In this document: piece by piece, positions 26,943-40,400 of the stretch
Position numbering within the stretch: position 1 is the first letter of the stretch
Layout of the letters: each line of letters begins with the position of its first letter
NCBI GenBank assembly: GCA_013365365.1
Contig: JABVXU010000252.1
Span: 1 to 64,000, forward strand
Source: Cruorifilaria tuberocauda
Taxonomy: Eukaryota; Nematoda; Chromadorea; Rhabditida; Onchocercidae
Reading direction: 5' to 3'
DNA: 64,000 bases
Position numbers and translations under genes: made by a program
The notes under the pieces: model-generated
What the model was told of the DNA's origin: nothing
The model's database searches: none
The model's input: the letters and a program-made list of their open reading frames with translations, nothing else

Positions 26943-27409
26943 TAATATTTAATGTGTGACATTCAATATTATATAAAAATTGTAAGAAATCAACTGCCAT
27001 ATAAAATAAACACTATCACATTAATTAATGTAAAAAGTCTACAGAGATATTTATGCTTAATAAGTAAAAGTACTGCTTTTCTTAACAAAAACTTGAAAAA
27101 AATGCTTATGAAGCATCCGTTGTATCATCAAAATTTCGGAAGTTCGTATTGTATAAATTTCTAAACATCATTTTCCCCGATTCTCTGAAATCTGAAAGAC
27201 CTACGACAGTCTGCACATAGCATAAAAGTGAAAACATACAAACTTGAATTTTGCAGTGGATTTTCATTTCACCAGCACCATCTTTTTCCTAATGCATAGC
27301 TATGTGGCCTTTGATGAAAAGCCTTAATTTTTTGTGCTGTAAGATTTTAAATTTCTTCTCTATTACAGTAATACGAGATTATCATCACTAAATAAGTAAT
27401 TTAAAGATG

Positions 27410-27967
27410 TTAAACCAAACATTTACAGTTCAATAAATAACTGTTGGCATTTTGAGGTTCAACAACAACCATTAATTGAGCTCCTTCTGTTAATAATGAA
27501 TCCGAAAATGCAACAATATCATTGATTGGCATTGGTTCATTTAATTTTGAATCGAAATTGAAAAATCCAGCAACACCTATTTGCCGTACAGTAAACCAGT
27601 GATGTCCTGTCCAAAATGGTATAAAACCACGCGATGGGATATTGAATATAAAACCGAAAATCTTCGAAAAATCCAAACAAGTAGTGGAACGCCTCGAATC
27701 AAACCAGTTCACCATTAGATTTCTTGTTTTCAATGCCGCAATTAGTACGTTAATATCATAATTACCAAAACCAAACATTGAACGATGTCGATTGAACCAC
27801 CGAGCACTATGTAAATTTTCTGCGATACAATCCAAATCGACCTTTTTAAATTCGTTTCTCTGGAACAACGTATTTAGCGTATGTACCAAACAGAGTTGCA
27901 TTTGCTGTTTCTCATGATATAATTGTCCTGCTGAGACCATACCTTTACACGATTCATCAACGCTCAT
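27410..27967 (-). CDS. josd: Josephin-domain deubiquitinase (JOSD1/JOSD2 type)
   Basis: Cysteine protease that removes ubiquitin. Single exon of 185 codons, the normal length for JOSD1/2. Catalytic cysteine in QMQLCLVHTLNTLF (about residue 27), family element MFGFGNYDINVLIAAL, catalytic histidine in TGHHWFTVRQI, and the following Asn/Asp of FNFDSKLNEP. The body is almost wholly Josephin domain with a short tail, so it resembles JOSD1/2 and not ataxin-3, which carries ubiquitin-interacting motifs. A GTAAAT donor-like site lies near the stop (27421), so an alternative spliced end cannot be excluded. Neighbours on the same strand are MRPS33 upstream (978 bases between stop and start) and a membrane protein downstream. 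Confidence 0.93.
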   Translation of the reverse strand: MSVDESCKGMVSAGQLYHEKQQMQLCLVHTLNTLFQRNEFKKVDLDCIAENLHSARWFNRHRSMFGFGNYDINVLIAALKTRNLMVNWFDSRRSTTCLDFSKIFGFIFNIPSRGFIPFWTGHHWFTVRQIGVAGFFNFDSKLNEPMPINDIVAFSDSLLTEGAQLMVVVEPQNANSYLLNCKCLV

Positions 27968-28945
27968 CTATAAGAAGTCTTTTCTGTAGTGCAACAGCGT
28001 ATCAATTACGAATACAACGCATTTCGAAGTCAATATTTTTCACAACAAATGTCAAGGGATATAAAAAGTTTGTATCACTGGGAGTGCATTACTCCATTGC
28101 TAACCTTAAAATGAAGAAACATATTAATAACGATTATCAAATTAAGATTAATGTTTGAGAGTGTAAGGATCGGATATTATGTGCAATATTACTCTTTTCG
28201 AAGTGTTAAAATATTGTGAATAGTTACATATGTATAATCAACTGTATCGTACACGGATTCCCATAACACCGGAAAGCAGGACACATAACTCATAGTACTA
28301 ACAATTTTATTTCCAGTACAACATAAAAGTGGCACTTGATAATAAATTACGTCGTTCTCTAATATCATATTCTATTTTTCTATCTTATTTCATTTCAAAC
28401 TGCTGATCATTGCACGCACAATTCTTTTCATTTATTTAAAAAATGTGGATGGAGACGTTAGCGAAAAGCTAGCCTCTTACAATGAATGATTGGATCACTT
28501 CCCTCATGCCTTCATGCAGCCTAATACTTGGGCAATGTTAACTTTTGGAGCGTTAAGTTTTGAGGAAACTATGCTAAGATATTTGGCGTTTTTTTATTTC
28601 TTAACGTTTATTCTTCTTTTCTTTTTTTAAATTCATTTATGTTATAATAGAACTATTAAATGAAACTTAAACAATAAATCAGGATACATTTCCAATAAAA
28701 ACATAGTAATAAAGACTAAGAAATCATCTGTTATGATATACTAATGAGGCAACACAAGTCTTGCCATGATAGTTTTTGGACTGGAAAAAAGTAAGGATAT
28801 GTTAATGCTCTGATTCGAAGTGTTCTTAAAATTTAAACAAATTTTACTTTCGCGCATTCATCTCCATTTGTCTTATGTGAACAATATACATTACGACGGT
28901 GTATTGAAATCATATAATTGTCAAAATTTCCATATCTCATTGAAT
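27968..28945. other. Spacer between Josephin and MRPS33 genes
   Basis: AT-rich; no coding frame with similarity, no repeat recognised. Probably the 3' region of MRPS33 and the promoter or operon spacer of the Josephin gene. Confidence 0.5.
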
Positions 28946-30106
28946 TTACTTCTCGCCTCTGAGCTGAGCCCTTTTGCCTTGTCCAATTGGTGGATACAGC
29001 ATTTTTCCGCGTGCCAACTTCAGTCGATTCTTAAATACTCAAGGGGCTTCACTTTCTTAAATAGTGGTGAGTTTTGGCGGGTGGTGATGAAAAAATCATA
29101 CGATCTGAATTCAACAAAAATAACAGTTCCCGGTGTGATAATTAAATAAACATTTAAAACATACATTTTTGTCGGCCTAAATTCAAACCGACTCTGCTTC
29201 CAAATATCATAATATATCACTACAAAATTTACCTGCACTTCTCTCCATATAACGTGTTCATCAAAATAAAGACCATGGAATCGTAACATTTTTGTCAGAT
29301 AGTGGAACATTGGCTGATTCGGATAATAATCAATCTAAATTTATAAAACTCCCTTTTGTTCCATTTCTACTCAACTTCAATTACAAGTTTTGCAATTTAT
29401 TGTATTCAAATATAATTCAATTTCCGAAAGAATAATCCATATTCGATTGTTCGTGAAAAATCGAATAAGACTATGATCTGATGTATATGTTTAAACAACG
29501 ATGAAACTATTTTATAAGAATTAACGCCAATCTTCACTAGAGCATAACAAAGACATTCTAATGGGAAATAATAAACATTCATTAAGCGAAAAAACTAACT
29601 GCTTTAAATGGTTGTTGTTCCAATGGCTCTTCTGACATAACTCTTACAACTTTCAAGTTTTTCGATTCAGTTGTTCGCTGTGGCTCACTAAAGATACGTC
29701 GTGACAAATCATTCATATGCCTTCCATACTCTGTTTCACAATTGATTCCACGAATAGCAAAATTTATACGTGACAACATCGCCTTCACCGCAGCCCCTAC
29801 AAAATTTTCAAGTGGCAAATGAATATTCTTCTTAAATCCTAATCACTTGCTAATTTTTCAAGAGTCTAAAATTAAAATGATTTGAATGTGCTGTTACACA
29901 TATACAAACAATTTCTTTAATAAATGCTACTCACAGTACTGCAAATAACCGTTTATTTGAAATGAAATATTAAACTGACAAAATAATTAATTACATTGAA
30001 AAAATTCATAAAAATTATATAAAACCAATTTGTAAAACCTACCGGTTTTTGATAAGCGCAACGCATGATTAGTACGTGTCGCCAACGTTTTTGTTCTCAT
30101 GGCCAT
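28946..30106 (-). CDS. mrps-33: Mitochondrial ribosomal protein S33 (mS33)
   Basis: Component of the small mitochondrial ribosomal subunit. Four exons, 30043-30106, 29600-29796, 29233-29334 and 28946-29029, give 148 residues with matching phases. The conserved core is NDLSRRIFSEPQRTTESKNL, KVVRVMSEEPLEQQP, YYPNQPMFHYLTKMLRFHGL and the basic tail ARGKMLYPPIGQGKRAQLRG, as in human MRPS33. The N-terminus is about 45 residues longer than in human and is basic (MAMRTKTLATRTNHALRLSK), so it may add a cleavable presequence. The start ATG sits six bases behind ATTTTCAG at 30113, a good SL1 trans-splice acceptor. Head-to-head with WDR18: 682 bases between the two start codons. Confidence 0.93.
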
Positions 30107-30788
30107 TGTTCCTGAAAATTTACATAACTTTATATACTTGGACATGTTTCAGCTTTATACGTTAATTCATTTCATTTCCTAACATTATATTCTTTTCTAA
30201 TGTGACAAATGAAAATAGCAAGAAATTTCAAAAAATCAATAGTCTAACTATTTATTGATGTTGGTATAAAAGCAATAATATAGACAGCAAACAACGAACC
30301 TTTTGAAATTGAAAACTAAAGAACAGAACACAATTCATTTCATTGCTTGCTTTTTAAATTTTTAACAGTAATTGCAACAACAATCTTTTGAAATTTCTTA
30401 AACAGGGTATTTAACTGTGCAAAAACCTCTCATATAATGTACTCTAATATAATTTAAACCGAGTTTCTATATTATTCTTTAATTCTAATCGAACAACATT
30501 TCGACATGGATCCCTTCCGGAACACATGCAAACGTACAAAACATACAAAGAAATCATTCATATGGCCACGTTAATGGAATACTTATGATTGGGAACGAAA
30601 TTTTCACCGCTAGCACAAATAGAGTGACATAAGGAAGGGTAGTAGAGCGAGATAAGTTGATAGTTTATTGTTTGTCCTGGAAATTATCTCGAAGTTGGGA
30701 GACGTGTGAGTTGTGGAAGTTAGGGCCGAGGTGCATAAAATAGGAGGTGGGAAGTGACACCAGATAAAAGCTCACTATTCCATATGCA
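30107..30788. promoter_or_regulatory. Shared upstream region of MRPS33 and WDR18
   Basis: 682 bases separate the divergent start codons. The right half (30590-30780) is richer in G and purines than its surroundings (for example GGAAGGGTAGTAGAGCGAG and GGAGGTGGGAAGTGAC) and may act as a bidirectional promoter. No specific factor site is claimed. Confidence 0.4.
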
Positions 30789-33288
30789 ATGGAAGATGAA
30801 GCTGAGGTACTTTTATTTCTAATTTTTCATGTACAGAATTGGTTAGTAGTTGCTATTACTGGAATTTGCTATGAAGTCGTAGAGAGTATATTTGACTTCA
30901 AATGCTATGAGACTGAAGGAGCTAATTCAATAGTATAATTGTATATATAATGCTGTCCTATGAAGAAATTAGATGGTTTTATTAACAAAATAATATTTTT
31001 AGTGTTTACTGGTAGCGAGCGAAACAAGCGATCCATATGCAACAGTGCTCATCAACCCTAAGACGGGTATTTCTCTTTGGTCTTATAAAGGGAATGAATT
31101 GCAAGGAGCTATAACAGGTGAAATTTCCTCTCGAAGGAGAAATGTGGAAAAGTAAAACATAAAGTTCATATATGCATGCAGGCTGTTTACAGGATCTGTT
31201 GAATTACTTGACAGCAACTATTTTATTGTGGTAACCAAAGACAAGCCGTTACTGCATCTCCTTTCTTTGGATAATAGGAAACGTCTGCATGTCAAAAGTG
31301 TGCTTCCCAAGTCGGTACGCCACTTAACTGTAACACCAGATGGTAGCGTGCTGTTCGCTGCAATCAACAATCAGATATACATTTGGATTGTAAGTCGAAT
31401 ACACAAAATTTTATCATATTGCTCAATTGCTGGTGCTGTGTGTTTTATTCTAAATTACAGATTATTACGGGCGAACTTATTGCCATAATTAATGGTCATT
31501 ATCGATCTATATCTAGCTTATTGCTCAATTCCGATGGTTCACTTCTGGTGTCTGGAGCGGAGGATGGCAGTTTATGTGTGTTTATTGTTGCTGAGTAAGT
31601 TTTGCTGATTGTTTTACTGATAGGGTTTTTCTAAGCGACTTGAATTGCTTCCTTCGTTTAACGTGTAAAAAGTGAAATCATCGACTTAAGTAAAATGGAC
31701 TGCCAGGAAGTTTGCATTTTTTTACAGTTTCAGGTTAATGGCAGTTTATCCAGCGTTAGAACATGCTATCCCATTTCGTCAGTGGCGACCACACTCTTTA
31801 TCCGTTAGCAGTCTTGCGGTAACACATCATAGTAACGCTCGTATATTATCCTGTTCGAAGGACCATACTGCCGCACTACATTCAATTACAGCGGATATCT
31901 GTTTGTTAAAGGTAAATTAGAATTTAAAAAAATCAAGTTATTTCTGTGTATTTTGCATTTTTTATCGATAAATAAAAGTGTAGATTGCATTCTGATTCAT
32001 TAAATTTTATAATTCACGTTTTTGAAGATTTGTTTGTGTTTTTTCATTCACTGATGTTTGGCTTTATCAAATGGTCATTCAACGGTATGATAATGTTAAT
32101 TGAATTTATTTCATTTTAGATTTCGTGTGATATGGCCTTATCATCTTGTACAATTGATGCCGCTGAATGCCGATTGTTTTTGGGAGCAATCGATGGATCT
32201 TTGGTGCAGTTAGATCTCTATGCTTTGGTATGTCTATAAAAAAATGATTTAGGGATTATTGAAAAAAATTTTTTTCAACTTTCCAGAACAGAACAGAAAT
32301 ATGGATTGTAATCGGAGAAGAAACTGCTGGAAATTTGTCAATATTCAAGGGTCATTCAGCAGAACTGGCATGGTTGGATGTAAATCATGACGGTTCCTTG
32401 CTGGCATCCGGTGATGTCCGCGGTGTTTACATGATTTGGGATATTTCCAGTCGGCAGTGTTTGAAAACATCATCGTTAAAAGGTATATTTCACGAAATCT
32501 CAAATCAGGTTTCTGCATTTGATCTCTTACACATATTCTTTAAGGACCCATCTGTAAGCTGAAGTTTATTGCGCAATGGAAAACTATGAAAAGCGCTGGT
32601 AAAAAGAAGCAAGAAGCATTCCTTATCTCTAATCTTGAACGGCAGAAAGGAAAAAAAATACCTACACTTGCATTGTTACAAGATGAAATATCTCCTGAAA
32701 AAGTTCCATCATTTTCAATCTATTTCGTTAACTGTAAAAATATTTTTAAAGTCTGCACTTACTCATGATTTCCTAATCCTGAATATAACAAAATGTTATA
32801 CGAACTCTTTTCCAGGACAAATTTTGTGTTGGAAATCTGGATAGAGTCATATCCGATTACATCAAAGAGGAAGTAAATATTTAATATTTCTTTAAAATTT
32901 TCTTACCCGAATCAATACTTAATTCTGCTAGTTGCATTTTTTTGTTCATGAACTTTATAACTTTATTGTAAACGAGCCATACATTTAGAAATGGGAGTCA
33001 AAATTGGACAGTAATCGAGGCCTTGACGTTACTCTTCATATATACTCCAAGAAGATATCAGCATTATATTGAGTTGCTAAGTTAAATTGCATTCAGGTAC
33101 AAATTAATGCGTCAACTGATAATGAATTGCATTGTGAACGCATTGGCATAGATGTAAAATCAGTGGAAGATGTGGATAGCTCAGATTCAAAAATAATAGA
33201 ATCCTTGAAAGCGAGAATATCAGCGTTAGAAAAGGCTAATCAACAAATTTATGATTTCGCAGCATCATTGATCATTGATCGCAGTTAA
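30789..33288 (+). CDS. wdr-18: WDR18 (Ipi3) WD-repeat protein of the Rix1/PELP1 complex
   Basis: WD40 protein that, with the TEX10/Ipi1 and PELP1/Rix1 partners, acts in maturation of the 60S ribosomal subunit in the nucleus. Ten exons (30789-30806, 31003-31117, 31193-31389, 31461-31594, 31734-31911, 32120-32227, 32287-32482, 32545-32726, 32816-32872, 33097-33288) sum to 1377 bases, 458 residues. Repeats visible: TGISLWSYKGNELQG, VRHLTVTPDGSVLFAA, INGHYRSISSLLLNSDGSLL, ILSCSKDHTAALHSI, IFKGHSAELAWLDVNHDGSL and MIWDISSRQCLKT. The end (ISALEKANQQIYDFAASLII) matches the C-terminal helix of human WDR18. The first exon encodes only six residues; an ATG at 30784 is out of frame with it. The acceptor at 31192 was preferred to one at 31181 because the latter gives a stop. 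Confidence 0.95.
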
Positions 33289-34474
33289 TTTGATAATGAG
33301 CTTCAAAATATTACTGTTCTTAACTGAAAATTATAATCTGTGCGTGATGCATCTGTGCACTGAAGATGTAAACAGTCCGAAGATAAATGCTTATTTTCAG
33401 GCAGGTTCTTTGCCAACGGTTAGGGAAAGCACAACAATTGCAGATTAATCTTTAAAATCAGTACATGAGATAGTTTAAAGAATGATTGTAAGATGTTGAG
33501 TGTTTTTCAGCTTTTCCTACAGAAACACTTTTAATTTCTTATATACTTTTTGAATCTTTTACGACTTCAGAAGTTTTTCTTACTTGCTTAAGAGTGTTTG
33601 GAGAAAATATCTTTTCAATGCAAGCAAATTAAAACTATACATCATGCATCAAATGTACACACTTTTGTAGGTAATTTCGTTATGCCATAAAGAAAAAAGG
33701 AGTGTTGACAAATCGGTGTCAATTAAAAGAGAAGAATGTCAAGACATGATAGCACATTATGCCTCTGAGAAATATTTAAACGAAAGTAAAACAGCCAAAT
33801 ATTTTAACAATGAACCGTAAGGAGAGATCCGCAAGAGAAACCAGATGAAAAACATTGAAAAATAGAGTGAGCACAGCTCAGGAAAAAAAATGAAAGGTAT
33901 CAGGAGTCGGTGAAGACACAAGCAAATATCTACCAAAAAATATTTTCTTATATGAAATTTTGAGTCTTGAAGTCTTGAGGAAAACAATCCAAAGAAAAGA
34001 TAATCACGAAGAAATATCCGGCAATCCATTCTTGGTGAGTCCTTAAAAACTTCCCAACTACTGCATGAATCTACATCCATATCTCTATGGTAACTCTCTG
34101 TGAAGTAAATAACAAATGTCAAATTTATAACAAAATGTCACGGGGCCGGGATATACACACACTCAAAAACGGAGCAAAATTCTTCATTGGAATAAAAACA
34201 TAGATGAAGGGTTAAGCAAATCTAAGATATGACAGGAAAGAAAATTTGAAATAGTACGGTCTTCGAAGTAGCCTCAACAAAGTCATTAAAAAACCGAGGA
34301 AAGTGGAGCGCCAGTCATAAATATTATAAAACATTTACGAAATGAGTCAAGGGATCCAAAACGGAAGAATTGATTGCAGCAATATTTGCTTAAGTAGAAT
34401 GTCTAACCCAAACATTGAAAAAAACCAAACTGAACCAGGATGAGAGTTCAGATGAACACCAAGAACAAAACAAT
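33289..34474. other. Convergent 3' intergenic region
   Basis: Between the stops of WDR18 (+) and macoilin (-). AT-rich. One minus-strand open frame (33757-34122) has no similarity that I recognise. Confidence 0.45.
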
Positions 34475-37400
34475 TCAGGATTTTCTTTGAGAACTGCTGC
34501 TATTCGACGCTGAATTGAATTTACTATTTGCGAAACGGAAAGCGTCTGAATTAACAGTGGATAGACGTGATGCCGGAGGTGGAGTCACTGAATTTGGTGG
34601 TATTGTAGAAGCAGAACGCGTGACAGAACTATCAAATAGAGAATGTTCATCCTGGGACGAGTGCGTCGTGAATGTATATGGCCTAAAAATGTTATATACA
34701 TACATGATTATGAAACAAACAATCTTCAAATAGCTGGCATTTCTGCATTTCAAATACTGATAATTTGAACGTAGTAGCACATATGATTCCACCAATTCAC
34801 TCTATCCAGTATTTTGATCATGCAATTAAGAGCTCCTTTAACGATGGAAAGTGTTGTCACAATATGGCAATGGTATGATAAATCATTCAAACTTAAATAT
34901 CAGTATAATAATACCAAGATTTACATGTAAGCACTGCTTGCACTGCTAAAAATGTCCTGCTCTGTTGTTATATGCGGTTTTAGAATACCGCTAATATCAC
35001 TGACAATCGGTGGCAAAATAGATCCACTTGCAGGACCACACCGCGTCGTTTTTACTGAGAGCTAAAAAAATCAGTTTATATTGAAATTGTCCAAAAGTTG
35101 TCGACTTGAAAGCATCATCTATACAGCTTAAGATGAGTATCACATATAACCAATTCTATATTTCAAAAACTAGTATACAAGTTGTACACACTATATATAG
35201 TTGTTGAGTTTTACCGGCCAATCCTTTTACACCGCGTTATATTTAATATTCAATCGATTTAAATAAAAATATATACCGATCCTCGATTATCGCCAGTAGA
35301 CGGTAACTTTGAGAGATCACCTAAACTATTTCCAAACTGCCTTCGTAAATTCATTAACTCAACATCCTTTAGACGCAAATCTGCGTCCTTAGAAAGTAAC
35401 TGTTCTGCAAATATTTCACGATTAAAAGTATAATAATTACAATTTGTAGCTTTCATCTCCTAACGAGGTATTGTGCCAAGAATAACAACAATGGGAAAAT
35501 AGAATTAAATTCGCTCGTTGGTAGGCGATATTACATGAATCTGCTTTTAGCAGATTCAGCTATTAATAATTGCCTTGGTAATATAATCCACAACGAAACG
35601 ATACATATAATGTTAATGACTTATGCTACATATAGTTTATGAACAAAAATTAGAAACTGACGTTGATAATCAGCCATCTGTCCTCGTGCTTCATTTAAGG
35701 CGTAAAATAATTTCTGCTTTAGTCTATTCTCTGCTGACAGTGATTTTTCCAGATGAGTGTTCTTCTCACGGACAATTCGAAGAGTTATATGCAACTCCTA
35801 AAATATGTTTAAACATGAAACACTCAAATTTTTTGAAACATGAAGAACTATAAATATAACTAATTCTGCAGTTTAATTCCCTTAAAGTTAGTATATCATA
35901 CACAAATGAGTTTGCAACGTCAATACACTTTATTCAATAATTAGATACGTGCGAATTGATTTTGACTGTACTGCAATAAGTGTCTTTAGGGAGTTATTTC
36001 CTAAAACTTATAAGTTGATACGAACCTCGTTGATTTCTTTATATTGACGTAACTGTCGCAACTCCTCTTCATGCTCATTTGCAAGTTCCTCCTTAGCCTT
36101 CAATTCACGTCGAACGACTCGCAACTCTTTCTCCAAATCAGCTTTCTTTATTTTGCATGCTTCACCACATTCAACAATTCTACAAAGACAATATACAAAT
36201 TTTGATGAAGAAAATCATAAAATGAAAGAGCTACCATTCCAATCTTGAAAGGATTGATCAACAGTTTGATTATTGAGAATAATTCAACAACTAAAAGTAT
36301 GTGCTTTTCTCCAAAAAAAATATATATATATACCGCAGTTCTACAAGATGATCCTGACATACTAATTAAACAGTTAAAAACATACTTATTTGATTGCGCT
36401 GCGGCTAATGCACGTGCAGCAGCATGCTCCTCTTTAATTTTGTTGCGCTTCTCCGCATTCAGTTCTTTTTCTAATTCATTTTTTTTCGCTTGTATATCAA
36501 TTATTTTCTTTTCCAGCAACTGAATCGCTGATTTATCCTGTTCGCGCGCCTTCATTATGTTTGCAAGCCTGAAAAAAAAATTGTTTTAAAACTTCTGGCT
36601 TTTCTGAAATAGGAAAATGAAATTTTATTTTGAATCAAAGCTTCGTAAATGCTTGGCGTGAGAACTAACTTGTTTTCATTTTGCTCCTGCTTCAATTTCA
36701 ACTGTTGTAATTCTCCCTTCATTTGTTTTTCTCCACTGATATACTGTTGCAGCATGTACCGTAATTCTATTTCTTGTGATCGTGCCTCTCGGAGATCGTT
36801 ACGCAATGTTTCTAGTGATTCTTCGTTGCTAAAATATTTGTATAAACAATTAATTCTGTAATATATAATATTTCATCAAAAAAGAACCAGAGTATGTTAA
36901 ATTGTAGAATTGTCCAATAACTAGAAGTATGAGCTTTTCCCATAAAAAAGTACAATCGTGTACAATAGCATGATCTTGTCATACTAAACTTATTTGACTG
37001 AGCTGCAGTTAATGCACATGCAGCAGCATGCTCTCCTTTAATTTTGCTATGCTTTTCTGCATTTAATTCTCTTTTAGTTCATTTTTTCTTTTAACTGACT
37101 AATTAGACCTGTAGATCCTGTCCATTTTCTTCCGACAAAGTTACAGAATTCAGTAATTTGGAAATACAGTTCTTTGCGTTTTGAGTTTTAATTAATTTTC
37201 TATATATGGAACTTTACCTTTAATTGGAAATTAATGGTCAAATCTTCATATGAATTAACTGAGATAAGACGGAAACAATCAACAAAATCGACGATGTTAC
37301 TAATCCTTTGCGGTATATATGGATTTTTATCAAGTGTTACAGATAAAAATCTAAATTAAAAACCAGAAATTATTACGAAACTAACTCATAGTCATTGGCT

Positions 37401-40400
37401 TTCTCACTGAAAGTAGCAGCATTGCCCGTAAGTGGACCACAACTTTCAATAACATTACCATTAGTAATCGATATGTTCTGATAACCCGTATTACTAGCAG
37501 AATTGTACATTTGTCTATCCTGCTGTATATTACCAGCTGCCAGATTTAATAAATTATTATTCAATGTACAATTAGCACTCAGAGTAGATGATGACAACGC
37601 AGTTCCAGGTGTCAATGGCGATAAGATATAGCCGGTATGGTTTCGTAAATGACGTCCCCGTGAACGTCTGCCTTTTGTTCGAGAACAACTCTCCGGGCTC
37701 GAAATTAACACTAAAATGTAATTAATTTTCGAAAATATTACATTCACTTTTTCTTTACGAGAAGTTTTGGGGATTACACAAATTTCAAAAAATTTTACAA
37801 TCATTTAGTGGTAATAAAAATTTAAATACCTTTGTTTTTTTTGGAATTTGTTGGATGCCGATGAATAGATTCTAAACGATTAGAGCTTGGTGAAACATCT
37901 TCCGGTTGGGACGAAGTTTCTTCTTGTTCCATCATTTCATCTTCGCTTTCCGTTTCGTTTGAGGAAAGTGATATACGATCATCTAACGATGATGATGACG
38001 ACTCAACAACACCACCTAATATGTACAATACTATGCTCCAAAGTAAATCCCATATCACGCGCCATAAATACATTCTCGGTGCTACTGATAATGATGCTGT
38101 AAAACAATAGAACTCTGACAATGAAATTTGTAACTAGGAAACTTTCATATACTTTCAACCTTTTCACGACTTTTAAAGAAAAACCATGCTATTGGAAGAG
38201 CAGAGTTCTTGCTCAATCCATAAATTTTCTAATAACTTTCTAAGCCTCGGCAATATTTGTATCATATAAATAATTAGTTGTTGTGGTTCACCTCATGATT
38301 AATTTTCAACTCAAATTATTAATAAAAACATTTCCCAATTCGCAAATAATTCAGCATATTACCATGAAACTTATTCCAACTTAATCATCGATAAAACTGT
38401 GTCGATCAGAAAATTATGACTTCTATGATACAACGAGGAAATTAATTCAGCAGGTTCAACAAGTTCAAACTTAATAAATAGCCTAACAAGTTTGTTTTTC
38501 CTCAGAACTTATCAATTATTTTTCATGGTAATTACAATAAAAAAATAAAGAAGTACTACTAACGAACCAGAACTAGCCGTATCATCATCATCGTTATTTT
38601 CTCTTACTACCCTTTCTTTTCGCGTTGATGAAGATCTGTTTGAAGGAATAGAAACTTTTTTGGAATTAATGCCCGCATGCTTCCAACTATTTTGTTTCCA
38701 ACCTGCTCCAGCACGTGAGTTCTTTCGCTGTGTCGCGGTGCTTGATGAAGGTGATGCGCAAATAGCTAAATTTTGTAACGAACCAGCACAAAGTTCAGAT
38801 TCATACTCTGAAAAGAACGGGTAGATTCACTTCATTCATACTAGTTAAAAGATGAATATATATGAAAGTAATTTAAAAAATTTTCCATAAGAATATACTG
38901 AATGCACATATGAAGTGGTAACCAGAAAAAAGAAAAGGTAAAGAATGAAATATGAAAATCATATCAAGAACTTTGTAACTTAATCCCTACCCACAAACTA
39001 CCGAAAGTTATACTTACGGCTTACTAATTACTTTCACGATCGATATTCAGAAAAACAGCCAAATATGCTACATATAGCATGTCTTCCCCTAAAACGCTTT
39101 TCAATTGAAATCATCATTAAGCATTATAAATCTGCAAAATATGTAAGAAACGTGAATCAGACTAAGTGAAGAAAGAAAGTAACCTATCTGTTCCTGATCA
39201 TGCAATACGGTGCTACTGCATCGCGGATATATTTTTGGACCATCATATAACGAAGGCAACGCCTCCATTAGAAGCTTACAATACACTTCATTGGCAAGCG
39301 ATACTTCGCGCTGGCGTTTTTTCACTCTCCAAAGCCTGCAAAAAAAGAGACTATATCTTTTAATGATAAATTAACAGTATAATATAACTCTAAGAATAGT
39401 TAATTTAGAAAAGTGATAGAACCCGGATATTTTGGTTAGCATATGATTAAAATATTTGCGACTCAATAACCTGGAACATGCTACAAAATTTACGTTTTTA
39501 AAATGCCTATCAATGAATTTCATACCTAAAATAAGTTTTGAGACCAAATCCAAGCATGACAACCGGATACCCAATGCAGTGTGCAGCAAAAGGACGACAA
39601 AGATCCGAAGTTAACGAAGAACTGTGTGCAAAAGCTGCCATTAACGCAACACTGAGACCACCGATGGGATTAATAAATCGTGCCGGTGAATAGCATCCTT
39701 TCGAAGAATCAGTTGCAACCACCTCACTGTTAGTTGATAAATGATGCGGTTCCAACCAGTTCGTCAGCAAACCACCTGAAATTTTAGTTTAAGCAATGCC
39801 ACAATAAATTTAACGAAATCTAAATTCAGTATACGAAATAATTATCAGCTTTGTATAAGCTATTACAACGAAAGCAAAACACGTCTCTAAGAACGTTACC
39901 AGAAAGAAAATTGAGTGTCGACCCAAGCGTCGAACCTTTTAACAGTTGCAGAGGCGAATCTCCTCGATAACGCCAATTATATTCGAAAGATATTACAGCG
40001 ATCCACAACAGCAAATGAACTGAACCGATGCCTCGTTCTGCTACAAATATAACTCAATTTTTAAGGACTTTGAGCAATTGAATATAAGGAAAGATGGAGA
40101 CTTAAAAATATTTCATTCAATAAGTTGATAACATCGAAATATATTTCGTGAATTTCTTTACCTGTCTGCCAAACTAGAAGAAACCACACATATGTACTTG
40201 CAAGGAAGAATAGCAGTTGCACGGGAAGAAATACAAAACATATAAGATCCGTTGTTACTGTCGCACATACAAAAAATGCAGAAAAAGCCTAAAGTTAATA
40301 ATCTCAGAAAATTGAAAATTCAATTTTGAAATTAAGAACCAGAACATTTTTGATGCATTGTTTTGGTGGTTGCAACGATTATAAAAATGGGTAAGAAACG

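Noticed and set aside
28820..29149. Plus-strand protein of 109 codons
   Set aside because: It lies antisense over the last two MRPS33 exons, which explain the sequence.
36320..36340. TA microsatellite as a regulatory element
   Set aside because: A short TA run inside an intron; nothing supports a function.
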